The position numbers and the translations under genes were made by a program. The notes beneath the pieces are model-generated. The model made no database searches and was not told the DNA's origin. It saw only the letters and a program-made list of their open reading frames with translations. DNA of 64,000 bases. Source: Swaminathania salitolerans. Lineage in GTDB: Bacteria; Pseudomonadota; Alphaproteobacteria; Acetobacterales; Acetobacteraceae. Location of the stretch: positions 186,001-250,000 of the forward strand of contig NZ_BJVC01000004.1 of assembly GCF_007988945.1 (NCBI RefSeq), read 5' to 3'. This document shows positions 1 to 8,521 of the stretch, piece after piece. Positions within the stretch are counted from its first letter, which is position 1. Every line of letters begins with the position of its first letter.

Positions 1-76
1 CGCGCAGAACCTTGAGCTTCTCGACGCAGGAAACGGGGTTGCCGTCGCGATCGGTCCAGGGGATCGATCCGGTCAC
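1..76 (-). CDS. Unidentified small protein, N-terminal part only (cut by window edge)
   Basis: A GTG start at 76 overlaps the TGA stop of the upstream mlaD by four bases (GTGA), a usual sign of translational coupling. The 25 visible codons read M-T-G-S-I-P-W-T-D-R-D-G-N-P-V-S-C-V-E-K and onward into L-K-V-L-R. Codon use matches the neighbours. I do not recognise the family with certainty and the rest lies outside the window. The position suggests it is co-transcribed with mlaD. Confidence 0.6.
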   Translation of the reverse strand, partial: MTGSIPWTDRDGNPVSCVEKLKVLR

Positions 77-573
77 GGGGTGCTCGCCTTCCGGCTCTTG
101 TCGAGAGAATCCGTAACCGAGAAGATGAACTTGCTCAGAAGCTGCTCGAGGCTGATGGAGCCCTGTGTCTGGGTGACCATGCTGCCCGGTTTCAGGTCCT
201 TCTCGTCGCCACCCGGAGAAAGGGCGATGTATTTTCCGCCGAGCAGACTGTCCGATGTCACGATGGCCGCGCTATCCGTCGGCAGGGCAATCCCGTCACG
301 CACGGTGAAGGCGACTTCGGCGCGGTAATTTCCGGGATCGACGGATTCCGATGTCACATGGCCGACGGTGATCCCCGCCAGGCGGACATCCGATCCGACC
401 GAAAGCCCGTCGATCTGATCGAAGACGGCGTGCAGCGTATAGCCGTCGCTGCCGCCCTGATGCCGTCCGAGCACCGCAAGTGCCAGAAGAGCGGCCAGAA
501 GGGCCAGAACGAGAAAGCCGGTCATCAGCTCGACGAGGTCGCGACGGGGTCGCACGCCGGATAGTGAAGGCAT
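73..573 (-). CDS. mlaD: MlaD-family (MCE domain) phospholipid transport protein
   Basis: MlaD proteins are periplasmic, inner-membrane-anchored substrate-binding subunits of the Mla ABC system, which moves phospholipids between the membranes. This 166-residue protein has one N-terminal membrane helix (about residues 14-36, rich in Leu and Ala) followed by a single MCE domain. The domain shows the typical pattern F-D-x-I-D-G-L-x-V-G-S-D-V-R-L-A-G-I-x-V-G and later L-L-G-G-K-Y-I-A-L-S-P-G-G. The length is normal for MlaD. No mlaE or mlaF is adjacent: the upstream side is a non-coding gap and the downstream gene is a small protein with an overlapping start. The gene therefore seems separated from the ABC subunits, as in many alphaproteobacteria. 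Confidence 0.9.
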   Translation of the reverse strand: MPSLSGVRPRRDLVELMTGFLVLALLAALLALAVLGRHQGGSDGYTLHAVFDQIDGLSVGSDVRLAGITVGHVTSESVDPGNYRAEVAFTVRDGIALPTDSAAIVTSDSLLGGKYIALSPGGDEKDLKPGSMVTQTQGSISLEQLLSKFIFSVTDSLDKSRKASTP

Positions 574-894
574 GAGGCTTTGGTCCTGGTTTGATGGGCC
601 CGAAAAGGATGACGCCCTTCAGTCCTACAGGCTTCGTCCGTCAGCGTCCATCGTCCGGATGGCGCCTCCCGCGCCCTCTTGCCTGCCGGGCACCGGGAGC
701 GCCCTCCGGGAGACGCGACGTTTCCGGCACAGGGAGCAATTCGGGACGGAGCGATTTCCGGGGCGGAGCGAAGCACGGGGGAGGCGGGCCGGGAAACGTT
801 ATCCACCATATCCCCATTTTACGGACCATTATCCCCGCCTGGCCTTGCCGAATTCCCCTTTCCGGTCGGGCGGCGCGTATCTAGATTCACAGAC
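574..894. other. Intergenic gap between divergent mlaD and TSCPD gene
   Basis: About 320 bases separate two divergent genes. Open frames on both strands here have arginine/proline-rich translations typical of GC-rich shadows, so I assign no gene. The gap must hold promoters for both neighbours. An AT-richer patch (cgtatctagattc, 876-888) just before the 895 start could include a -10 element, but I see no convincing -35 at a proper distance. Confidence 0.5.
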
Positions 895-2517
895 ATGACA
901 ATGCTTCTCCAGTGGAACGGGGTACGGATGCGCACCGCTCAGGTCGCCGCCGATCCTGACGATCTCGCCCTGCGGGCCGTGACCCTCCCTGTGACCTGGG
1001 AGGACGAGGCTGCGGCGGCGCTGGTGCAGCTCGCCCCCGGAACAGGGCCTGTGCGTCTCTCCACGGAGGCGGGGCGCTGGCTCGATCGTCTCGATCGTCT
1101 CCCTCCCCTTTCCGGGGAGACGAGCCCGATCCGTCTCGGTCCGGCGCTTGCCGGGGGGCTGCTCCGGCAGGAGCTCGCCCCGCAACAGGGGCTGTGGCAG
1201 GGGCAGATCGACCGGCGCGCGGGGTTCGTGCTCAATCTTGCTGCCTTCGTGGATGAAGGCGCGTTCTCCGGCGCGGCGCTCGTGCAATGCATGCGAATGG
1301 CCTGTGCGGCTTTGCGCAGGCTCCATGCCGTCGATGGCCCCATGCTCAACGGGGAGCTTCCCCTGTTCGACACGCCGGCTGCGAGCGCGCCGGAGCCTGA
1401 GGCACAGGGTGGCCAGACTCCGGGTGGCCAGACTCCGGGTAGCCAGACGCTGGACGGCCATGCTCCGGACGGCCAGGTGCCGGGCGGTCCTGCGGGGATC
1501 GTCCTGCTGACGAATCTCGATTGCTGCCTTGCGCTCATGGGGCTGGATTACGACAGCGAGGATGGACGCGATGCCGCGTGCTATCTGTCCTGGCTCGTGA
1601 CCTCTCTGGCCCGTCAGGGTGCGGGGCCTGTGCCGCTTCCGCCGGTTTCCTGCCCCATACCCGGCCTGGAGACGACCGGACGTCAGATCCGGGACGAAAT
1701 GGAAGACGCCCTTCCCGATCTGCCCAATCGCGCCCTGATCGAGACGGGGTTCTCCCGGCCCGGCCCGATCGATGCGCTTCTCGGGGTCGAAGCCTGCGGA
1801 CTTGCGCCGATCTTCTCGCCTCTCAGACCCGACGGCAAGCTGCGGGTGAGTGCGCTGGCCCGCATCGCACGGCGCGGGCTGACGATCGAGGCGGCTCTGG
1901 CGGCCTCCGTACTCGGCGAGACGCCGCTCCCGCAACCCGGCCCCGACGCCCATCTGCGTATGCATCGCGCCCTCACGGGATTTGTCGATCGTATGCCCGC
2001 ACGACCCGATCCGGCTGCGCCCCTGCCTCTGCGCACCCGGCTCGATCGCGGGACGCGCCGCCCTCTGCCCGCGCGTCATGGCGGCTTCACGCAGCGCAGT
2101 TCCATCGGAGGACACAGGCTCTATCTGCGTACCGGCGAATATGAGGATGGCTCTCTGGGCGAGATTTCCCTGACGCCGGGGCGGGAAAGCGCGATGGTGC
2201 GCGGTCTGCTCGAAAGCGTCGGTCAGGCGGTGACGATCGGTCTGCAGTACGGTGCGCCGCTGGAGGCCTATGTCGCCCAGTTCGCCCATACGCGTTTCGG
2301 CCCTGCCGGTACGGTCGAGGGCGATCCGGTGGCAGCCTATGCGTCCTCGCTGCTTGATTATGCGTTCCGGGCGTTGTCAGATAGCTATCTCGACAAACGT
2401 CTTCCCGACAGCGCGCCCGAGGATCCGGAGATCGTTGACGAGGATCCGATGTTGCCGCTCGATATCCCGGGCGATCCTCCCCCGCGACAGCGCGGCAAGC
2501 TGCGCCTCGTCAGCTGA
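895..2517 (+). CDS. TSCPD domain-containing protein (NrdJ C-terminus-like)
   Basis: The protein has 540 residues from ATG 895 (an alternative ATG lies at 901). Residues about 394-500 closely resemble the TSCPD domain that ends B12-dependent (class II) ribonucleotide reductase NrdJ: G-F-T-Q-R-S-S-I-G-G-H-R-L-Y-L-R, then T-G-E-Y-E-D-G-S-L-G-E-I, G-L-Q-Y-G-A-P-L-E-A-Y-V and L-L-D-Y-A-F-R-A-L. The catalytic reductase barrel is absent. The first 390 residues match no family I know and carry a five-residue repeat linker (GGQTP-type, about residues 171-201). In NrdJ the domain is thought to help nucleic acid or metal binding; the role of a free-standing copy is unknown. No good Shine-Dalgarno precedes the start, so translation could be leaderless. 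No nrdJ is next to it. Confidence 0.75.
   Translation: MTMLLQWNGVRMRTAQVAADPDDLALRAVTLPVTWEDEAAAALVQLAPGTGPVRLSTEAGRWLDRLDRLPPLSGETSPIRLGPALAGGLLRQELAPQQGLWQGQIDRRAGFVLNLAAFVDEGAFSGAALVQCMRMACAALRRLHAVDGPMLNGELPLFDTPAASAPEPEAQGGQTPGGQTPGSQTLDGHAPDGQVPGGPAGIVLLTNLDCCLALMGLDYDSEDGRDAACYLSWLVTSLARQGAGPVPLPPVSCPIPGLETTGRQIRDEMEDALPDLPNRALIETGFSRPGPIDALLGVEACGLAPIFSPLRPDGKLRVSALARIARRGLTIEAALAASVLGETPLPQPGPDAHLRMHRALTGFVDRMPARPDPAAPLPLRTRLDRGTRRPLPARHGGFTQRSSIGGHRLYLRTGEYEDGSLGEISLTPGRESAMVRGLLESVGQAVTIGLQYGAPLEAYVAQFAHTRFGPAGTVEGDPVAAYASSLLDYAFRALSDSYLDKRLPDSAPEDPEIVDEDPMLPLDIPGDPPPRQRGKLRLVS
1407..1496 (+). repeat. Six imperfect 15-bp tandem units coding a GGQTP-type linker
   Basis: The unit GGGTGGCCAGACTCC occurs twice exactly (1407-1421, 1422-1436), followed by four increasingly diverged copies. 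Because the unit is 15 bp it stays in frame and encodes GGQTP, GGQTP, GSQTL, DGHAP, DGQVP. It lies in the N-terminal part of the TSCPD protein, probably a flexible linker. Confidence 0.9.
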
Positions 2518-2552
2518 CGGGGGATGACGCTCCTTCGTCAGGAGTCATACCG

Positions 2553-3017
2553 ATGACCGATTCTCCCCAGGACCGCCTCGCAGCACTCGGCCTTTCCCTT
2601 CCAAAGGCTGCCGCTCCCGTTGCGACCTATGTGCCCGTCGCCCGCACCGGGTCGCTTCTCGTCGTCTCGGGTCAGTTGCCGCTGACCGGCGGCACGCTCA
2701 AGGCGACGGGCAAGCTGGGTGAGGATGTGTCTCCCGAGCTCGGGCGAGCCTGTGCCGAACTCTGCTTTCTCAATATCCTTGCCCAGCTCGAGGCGACACT
2801 CGGCGATCTGTCCCCGGTCGTGCGGATCGTCCGTCTCGGCGGTTTCATTGCCTGCACGAGCGATTTCACCCAGCATGCCACGGTCATGAACGGCGCATCC
2901 GATCTCGCCGTAGCCGTTTTCGGCGAGGCGGGACGTCATGCCCGCTCCACGATCGGCGTGCCGTCCCTGCCGCTCGATGCTCCGGTCGAGATCGAGGCGC
3001 TCGTCGAAATCGCCTGA
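2553..3017 (+). CDS. RidA/YjgF-family protein
   Basis: RidA-family proteins are small trimeric cytosolic enzymes; the best known hydrolyse reactive enamine/imine intermediates made by PLP enzymes. This 154-residue protein starts with R-L-A-A-L-G-L-S-L-P, typical of the longer YjgF subgroup. It has the core L-L-V-V-S-G-Q-L-P-L and ends with S-T-I-G-V-P-S-L-P-L-D-A-P-V-E-I-E, where the RidA signature arginine and strand normally lie. It begins 35 bases after the TSCPD gene and is followed 17 bases later by the DUF482 gene, so the three are probably one transcription unit. The subgroup's exact substrate is not established, and RidA itself may be a different locus. Confidence 0.9.
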   Translation: MTDSPQDRLAALGLSLPKAAAPVATYVPVARTGSLLVVSGQLPLTGGTLKATGKLGEDVSPELGRACAELCFLNILAQLEATLGDLSPVVRIVRLGGFIACTSDFTQHATVMNGASDLAVAVFGEAGRHARSTIGVPSLPLDAPVEIEALVEIA

Positions 3018-3034
3018 TCTGATCCCGGAGGGCG

Positions 3035-4237
3035 ATGCCGGGAATGCTTGATTCCCGCCCGGTGACGGCCCACCTAGCGGAGATGACGGACTGGTCCCTG
3101 ACCCTGCATGCCTCCATCGCCGAAATCGATCCCGTGCAATGGGGGCATTGCGCGGGCGACGACAATCCGTTCGTCGCCCATGACTTCTTCCTCGCACTCG
3201 AGGAGAGCCGCTCGGTCGGGCCGGAGAGCGGCTGGCTGCCGCGCTATGCCGTGCTCCGGGGAGATGGGCAGATCGTCGCTCTGGCGCCGCTCTTCCTCAA
3301 GGCGCATTCCTATGGCGAATATGTTTTCGACCATGGCTGGGCGCAGGCCTATGAACAGGCAGGCGGGCGGTATTATCCGAAGGCGCAGATCGCCATTCCG
3401 TTCTCGCCCGTCAGCGGCGGGAGACTGCTCGTTTCCCCCGATATGCCGGATGCGGAGACGATACGCGGTCTTTTCGCGCAGGCCCTGCAACAGGCATGCG
3501 AGGAGCTCGGTCTGTCTTCCGTTCATATGACCTTCTGTTCTGAAGACGACCAGAACGCTGCCGTCGATCGGGGCTGGCTTCCCCGGATCGGGTTGCAATA
3601 TCACTGGGAGAACCGGGGCTATGGGACATTCGACGACTTTCTCGAGACCCTGTCCTCGAGAAAGCGCAAGGCCATTCGCCGTGAACGACGTGAAGCGCAA
3701 TCCTGCGGGCTCGTCTTCCGTACGCGTCGCGGCGATGAAATCACAGAGGCCGACTGGGATGGTTTCTACGCATTCTACCAGGCTACGATCGACCGGAAAT
3801 GGGGACAGGCCTATCTGACGCGCGCCTTCTTCTCGCAGTTGTCGGAGCGTCTGGGCACGCGGGTCGTTCTGATGCAGGCGCTTGCGGGAGATCGACCCGT
3901 AGCGGGTGCGCTCAACCTCGCCGGGACCTCGACCCTTTTCGGCAGGAACTGGGGATGCGAAGGATCATGGCCCTTCCTGCATTTCGAGCTCTGCTATTAC
4001 AGGGCCATCGATTTCGCCATTGAGCAGGGTCTCTCCCGCGTCGAGGCGGGCGCCCAGGGCGAACACAAGATCCAGCGCGGCTATCTCCCGCGCCTGACGC
4101 GCTCTGCCCATTTCATTCGCGATCCCGCTTTGGCGGGACCGGTCGCAGCCTTTCTCGAACAGGAAAGAGAGGCCATCCTGCGCGAGAGGGACGATCTTCG
4201 CAGCCTGTCTCCCTTCCGTGAGGAAAATATTAGTTGA
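3035..4237 (+). CDS. DUF482 / FemAB-like GNAT-fold acyltransferase
   Basis: This 400-residue protein belongs to the DUF482 group (PF04339), annotated as peptidoglycan biosynthesis/recognition or GNAT-family proteins. Visible family features are N-P-F-V-A-H-D-F-F-L-A-L-E-E-S near the N-terminus, the basic stretch S-S-R-K-R-K-A-I-R-R-E-R, and F-G-R-N-W-G-C-E-G-S-W-P-F-L-H-F-E-L followed by E-A-G-A-Q-G-E-H-K-I-Q-R-G-Y. It is probably cytosolic and may transfer an acyl or aminoacyl group; no substrate is proven for the family. A GGAGG lies very close to ATG 3035, so ATG 3044 or ATG 3083 (MTDWSLTL) could be the real start. It probably shares an operon with ridA upstream. Confidence 0.85.
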   Translation: MPGMLDSRPVTAHLAEMTDWSLTLHASIAEIDPVQWGHCAGDDNPFVAHDFFLALEESRSVGPESGWLPRYAVLRGDGQIVALAPLFLKAHSYGEYVFDHGWAQAYEQAGGRYYPKAQIAIPFSPVSGGRLLVSPDMPDAETIRGLFAQALQQACEELGLSSVHMTFCSEDDQNAAVDRGWLPRIGLQYHWENRGYGTFDDFLETLSSRKRKAIRRERREAQSCGLVFRTRRGDEITEADWDGFYAFYQATIDRKWGQAYLTRAFFSQLSERLGTRVVLMQALAGDRPVAGALNLAGTSTLFGRNWGCEGSWPFLHFELCYYRAIDFAIEQGLSRVEAGAQGEHKIQRGYLPRLTRSAHFIRDPALAGPVAAFLEQEREAILRERDDLRSLSPFREENIS

Positions 4238-4248
4238 GAACGACTCTC
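4234..4248. promoter_or_regulatory. Fur-like inverted repeat TGAGAACGACTCTCA
   Basis: The 15-bp sequence has perfect TGAGA/TCTCA arms around five bases, resembling the core of Fur-type iron boxes. It overlaps the stop codon of the DUF482 gene, in an AT-richer patch 74 bases before a weak open frame at 4322. This is seen by eye only; a single short palindrome can be chance. Confidence 0.4.
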
Positions 4249-4321
4249 ACTATCATATAGCCTGTGGTGACCGTCATCGTACGTGGCATCTGCCGCGTCG
4301 TTCCTGTGAAGGTCAGACCGC

Positions 4322-4570
4322 ATGATCCGATATCTCTCGACCGGCGCTGCCGATCTCGCCCGCCTTCTCGCCCAGAGCCATGCGCCCCGCCCGGAAACGT
4401 CCCGGTCCCTGTCGCCTCCGCCATCGCTTCTCTGGGCGGAGGCCCTGCTTTTCTTCGGTTTCGAGGGCGGCGAGTTCGCCCATGAGGGACATGGCGTCGA
4501 CGGATTCGGCGTCGAGAAATACGGTGCCGGGGGGGATGGATGCGATCTTTCAGGAAAACGGCCCCGGTGA
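4322..4570 (+). CDS. Weakly supported hypothetical small protein
   Basis: The frame encodes 82 residues starting M-I-R-Y-L-S-T-G-A-A-D-L-A-R-L-L. Its first half has good GC at third positions and a protein-like composition; the second half is glycine- and histidine-rich and looks more like an antisense shadow. A competing minus-strand frame (about 4317-4493, starting M-S-L-M-G-E-L-A-A-L-E) is equally open. The only support for a gene is the Fur-like palindrome upstream and the 420-base gap between neighbours. I do not recognise either product. Confidence 0.25.
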   Translation: MIRYLSTGAADLARLLAQSHAPRPETSRSLSPPPSLLWAEALLFFGFEGGEFAHEGHGVDGFGVEKYGAGGDGCDLSGKRPR

Positions 4571-4659
4571 GCAGGCCGGGACCCGGAACAGGCCCGGGGC
4601 ATGAATCGCCCCCTCCCGGAGGGTGATCCGGGGCGGGCGCAAAGAGGCGAAGAGCCCTG

Positions 4660-6669
4660 TCAGGGTCGGGATGCGGGTGTCAGAACGGTTCCCTCGCGAT
4701 CCGGCATCGGAAGATGGCGATCGGGATCCAGGGCGACCGTGCGTATCGGACCGTGATCCGGAAAAGCGATCTGCAGACGCGTATGCAAGGCCCATGCCTC
4801 TGTCGGGATCTGCCGGTCCGTATGGCTGCCATCCTGCCAGACCACGCGCAGCAGCACCGGCAGGACCAGCTTTCCCTCGTTCTTCACGCCGATCGAGACG
4901 GTTCCTGCGCCTTCGGGTGCGGTGTCGTGCCTCTCCACCCCTTCGAGCCGATATTGCGGCCACCAGTTCCGGAAATACCAGCCGCGCCAGAACCAGCCCA
5001 GATCCTCCCCGGCGGCGCTCGACATGAACCGGAAGAAATCGGACGGGGTCGGATGCTTGAAGGCCCAGCTGCGGATATAGGCGCGGAAGGCCGGGTCGAA
5101 ACGTTCGGGGCCGAGAATCGTCTCCCGCAGGAGCATCAGGCCGTAAGCCCCTTTGAAATAGGTGACCTTGTGGCGGTATTTTTCCGGAACGAGCTCGGAC
5201 GGCATCATCAGCGTGGGCGCATCGCCTGCGGTCAGAACCGGAACGATGTCGCGCGCGGGATCGCCCGTTTCGGGGGCGAATTCGGCATCCTTCTTGGGCG
5301 CGAACTCGCCATGATTGAAATGCTGTGAGGCATAGGCATCGATGAAGGTATTGAACCCCTCGTCCATGAAGGCGTGACGGCGCTCGTTGCTGCCGACGAT
5401 CATGGGAAACCATCCATGACCCAGCTCATGCGTGGTGATCCAGAACAGAACGTCGTCCCTGTCTTTCCACCCGTCGAAGACGATGCCGGGATATTCCATT
5501 CCCGCGCCATGGCCGCCGAGATTGACGGCGTTCGGCCAGGGATAGGGATACCATTGCTCCGAGAAATACTCGATCGCGTGTTTGACGTATTCGGTCGAAC
5601 GATCCCAGGCTTCCGGTCCTGCGCCCTCGCGCGGATAGACCGACATGGCAAGCCGCGGCCGGGGCGTGCCGCCACCGGGGGCGGGGAGCGCCGGAAGGTT
5701 CAGCCGCGCGGCATCCCAGATGAAGGCCGGAGAGGCGGCAAAGGCGACATCGCGCGTATTGTCCATGTGGAAGCGCCAGGTTTTCTCACCCGTCCGGGCA
5801 AGATGGCTTTGCGGATCGTCGATATCCTGCGCCGTGCGGATGAGAACGCGGCGATCGCTCTGGGCGGCCTGTGCGAGACGCTTGCGCTCGGTTGACGTGA
5901 GCACGTCCTGCGGGTTGGTGAGCGCTCCGGAACCGACCACGGTGTAGTTCCACGGAACCGTGACCGCATAATCGAAGGAGCCGTATTCGAGATAGAATTC
6001 CTGACCGAGATAGGGAAGCGTGTCCCAGCCGCGCAGATCGTCATAGACGGCCAGACGGGGATACCACTGGGCGATCTCATAGATCTCGCCGTCATGCACG
6101 GGCGTTACGGCGGTGCGCCCACCCCATGGGCCGGGAATGGTGTGATGCCAGGCAACATGCAGGACGATCCTGTGTCCTTTCCCGGCGAGCGGCGCGGGCA
6201 GCACGATCTGCATGCGGGTGTCGGAAATCCGGAACGGGACCGGCTTTTCCTTGCCGTTCTCCTCGATCGTGACGCGCTCGATGACGGCACCATCCGTATG
6301 GTCCGGATGCCAGTCGGGATAGGCGATCCAGGATCGTGAGTCTGTGCGGTAGAGATTCTGATCGAGCTGGAGCCAGATCTCCCCGAGCGTATCGGGGCTG
6401 TTATTGATGTAGGTAATGGCCTCCGACCCGTCCAGCCGGTGATGCGCGGGATCGATCCGGGCCTTGATCCGGTAATCCGCACGATTCTGCCAGTAATCCG
6501 GGCCGGGACGCCCCGATCCGCTCCGGTAGGATGAGATGGCATCGGGCAGGACGAGCGTGTCGAACACGGCCCGCATGGAAAGCGGCATGGTCTGGCTGGG
6601 CGCCGGCGGTGCCGCGAACGCGCTGCCCGTGCTCGCGATCAGACAGAAAAAGGCAAGGGGAGCGCGCAT
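4660..6669 (-). CDS. Secreted M1-family zinc metallopeptidase
   Basis: M1 peptidases are gluzincins that remove N-terminal residues from peptides. The 669-residue protein starts with a clear signal peptide (residues 1-19, ending G-S-A-F-A) and so acts in the periplasm or outside. The zinc site is complete: H-E-L-G-H at residues 414-418 and the third ligand glutamate in F-M-D-E-G-F-N (residue 437). The family exopeptidase-like loop G-A-G-M-E-Y-P-G-I-V lies at about 388-397. The N-terminal part is the usual M1 beta-domain. It is a single gene between non-coding gaps. The exact specificity (aminopeptidase or leukotriene-hydrolase-like) cannot be read from sequence. Confidence 0.92.
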   Translation of the reverse strand: MRAPLAFFCLIASTGSAFAAPPAPSQTMPLSMRAVFDTLVLPDAISSYRSGSGRPGPDYWQNRADYRIKARIDPAHHRLDGSEAITYINNSPDTLGEIWLQLDQNLYRTDSRSWIAYPDWHPDHTDGAVIERVTIEENGKEKPVPFRISDTRMQIVLPAPLAGKGHRIVLHVAWHHTIPGPWGGRTAVTPVHDGEIYEIAQWYPRLAVYDDLRGWDTLPYLGQEFYLEYGSFDYAVTVPWNYTVVGSGALTNPQDVLTSTERKRLAQAAQSDRRVLIRTAQDIDDPQSHLARTGEKTWRFHMDNTRDVAFAASPAFIWDAARLNLPALPAPGGGTPRPRLAMSVYPREGAGPEAWDRSTEYVKHAIEYFSEQWYPYPWPNAVNLGGHGAGMEYPGIVFDGWKDRDDVLFWITTHELGHGWFPMIVGSNERRHAFMDEGFNTFIDAYASQHFNHGEFAPKKDAEFAPETGDPARDIVPVLTAGDAPTLMMPSELVPEKYRHKVTYFKGAYGLMLLRETILGPERFDPAFRAYIRSWAFKHPTPSDFFRFMSSAAGEDLGWFWRGWYFRNWWPQYRLEGVERHDTAPEGAGTVSIGVKNEGKLVLPVLLRVVWQDGSHTDRQIPTEAWALHTRLQIAFPDHGPIRTVALDPDRHLPMPDREGTVLTPASRP

Positions 6670-6822
6670 GAAGACCGATCCAGACTGACGGAGAAAGGGA
6701 CCGGCCCGATTTCGTTCCGGCCCCGATCCCTTTCTAGCAGACCCGGAGCGGTCTTTGAAGCGACCCGCCCGGGATGGGGCGGGACGCCCCCCGAAGATCG
6801 GGTACGGATCTGCGCTTCGGTC

Positions 6823-8043
6823 TCAGACTGCCTGCCAGTGGATGGTCTGCGCCTTGTAGGGCGTATCGAATTCTTCGATCAGACGGCTGAACATATGATG
6901 ATCGTAGACGCTCGTGGGCGGCATCGCGGCGATATCGCTCAGATCGCGATGAATGAGCCGGTTCAGAGCGCGATTGAACACCCCGGGACCTGTCTTGTAG
7001 GCGATGAAGAGGCCCTGATGCATATGACAGTTGCGATAAATGTTCAGCAGGCACTCGTTGAGGAGTGGGCTTTGCGGCACCGAACCGAAAAAGTCGTTAT
7101 GCACCACGTTGTTGTGGGTCAGGAAAAGAACGTTCGAGTCTTTCTGATCGAGGATGAATTTCAGCGCTTCCTCGTCGCGTATGCGGATATCGGCATCGAG
7201 CCACCATCCACCCAGCGCCTGGATCACATGGACACGCAGGATGTCGGCTGCCTCCGCCGGATGGCGGGCATTCAGGAACAGGGCTCTGGCTTCGACGCCA
7301 TAGACGTCATAGAGCCATTCCTCGGCCTCGGCCTTGTCGAAGATCTTGACGTCGAGATCGGTGATCCGGCGATGAAACTCGAAATTCCGGACGATTTCCT
7401 CCGGGGGATTCTTGTCCCAGTAGAGAAACAGCCTGTTCGGGATCACGCGATGATCGGCCCGGTTCTTGGAAAAGGTGAAATGGGCCTGCTGGGCAAAGGA
7501 CAGATAGAGCGAGTCGATTTCCTCGCCCGTGTGGAATTCCTCATAGGCATTGCCCGTCAGACGCAGGGCCCCCATGGGATCGCCTTCGCGCCAGGCCTTG
7601 TGCACGCTCTCTATGAAGTTGGCGTGAGGGATGCACAGGGCACGGAGCTGAGCCACTTCCTCGGCAGGGAGATCCATGCCGGCCTTGAGGAGGCAGAGAA
7701 GCCGGGCCTGAAGCAGAGACTGGGCGAGCGGATATTCGCCCGGATTTTTCGAATGAAGGTCGAAAGCGATCCGGTAGAAACGGGAGGCTTCCTGAACGCG
7801 GAAACTCGTATGCAGGATATTGGCCAGGGTGAAGGCATGCATGACGGTCGAGCAGCCATTCGTCAGGTAGAAGGCCAGAGCCTGCTCGTCCTGGGCGAAA
7901 TCCTGCAAGGTCAGCGCATCCAGCCCTTCCAGCGTCGGCAGCTGTGCGGGACCGTCCGGCGCAGGAACATCCTCGGAGCGCTGGAGGTCCCATGCGTCGA
8001 TCTCAGCCGATGCAGGGTCGGTTTCCGGATGCGTGCTGTCCAT
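6823..8043 (-). CDS. GT32-like sugar transferase with DXD motif
   Basis: The 406-residue protein ends in a glycosyltransferase domain of the DXD sugar-binding type (GT32, PF04488). The sequence V-I-P-N-R-L-F-L-Y-W-D begins the domain near residue 200. The segment A-A-D-I-L-R-V-H-V-I-Q-A-L-G-G-W-W-L-D-A-D-I carries the metal/nucleotide-sugar aspartates D283 and D285. The first 190 residues are helical and may form a TPR-like scaffold. No signal peptide is visible, so it is probably a cytosolic enzyme that glycosylates a lipid, polysaccharide or protein. It stands alone with a long AT-rich upstream region; donor and acceptor are unknown. Confidence 0.8.
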   Translation of the reverse strand: MDSTHPETDPASAEIDAWDLQRSEDVPAPDGPAQLPTLEGLDALTLQDFAQDEQALAFYLTNGCSTVMHAFTLANILHTSFRVQEASRFYRIAFDLHSKNPGEYPLAQSLLQARLLCLLKAGMDLPAEEVAQLRALCIPHANFIESVHKAWREGDPMGALRLTGNAYEEFHTGEEIDSLYLSFAQQAHFTFSKNRADHRVIPNRLFLYWDKNPPEEIVRNFEFHRRITDLDVKIFDKAEAEEWLYDVYGVEARALFLNARHPAEAADILRVHVIQALGGWWLDADIRIRDEEALKFILDQKDSNVLFLTHNNVVHNDFFGSVPQSPLLNECLLNIYRNCHMHQGLFIAYKTGPGVFNRALNRLIHRDLSDIAAMPPTSVYDHHMFSRLIEEFDTPYKAQTIHWQAV

Positions 8044-8521
8044 AGCAGTGAGGTTCCCGTTTTCGAGGCAAACTGAGTAACCTTCTATCTCACACCTGTA
8101 GAGCGATGTCCATTCTCAAGGCGGACAAGTAATGAAAAAGGAATGTCTTTGTTTGATACGTTAAAGTTATCTGGAAATATATAAATCTCTCATGATCGTG
8201 GCTGAGGGGGGCATCCGAATATGCCCGGCTTCCCACCAACGTTCCCGACGCTCGAGAACAGCATCTCTCGTTTGACTGGCGCGTCGGTCACTTTCTGCCC
8301 CCTCTTTCTGCAAGCGGCCCGACTTCGAGAGAGTAGCGCGTCTTTTGGACATCCGGCGCGTCGAACTGTGCTTTCCATTTCTTACGCGGGGCAAGGCCGG
8401 AGACGACGGAGCGTCGCGATGCGGCGCGCCGGAGCGCAGGACAGCAACACATCGTCGGAATTTCCGGAGATTCATCTTCCCGGTCATGGGCAAGAACGGA
8501 CACACGGTCTAGACAGGATGC
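8044..8521. other. 478-base non-coding gap with AT-rich promoter-like part
   Basis: The gap separates the divergent glycosyltransferase and DUF2946 genes. Bases about 8085-8215 are clearly AT-richer than the surroundings (for example the run gaaatatataaatctc) and probably hold the glycosyltransferase promoter. Bases 8216-8510 are GC-rich, with open frames in several phases whose translations are arginine- and serine-rich and unlike known proteins. I assign no gene or riboswitch there. Confidence 0.5.

Noticed and set aside
829-2289. Long open frame on the minus strand opposite the TSCPD gene (about 486 codons)
   Set aside because: It is arginine/glycine-rich and matches the shadow expected opposite a high-GC3 gene; the plus-strand product has a recognisable domain.
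8167-8505. Minus-strand frame of 112 codons in the gap before the DUF2946 gene
   Set aside because: Serine/arginine-rich translation, no Shine-Dalgarno and no known similarity; other frames in the gap are equally open.
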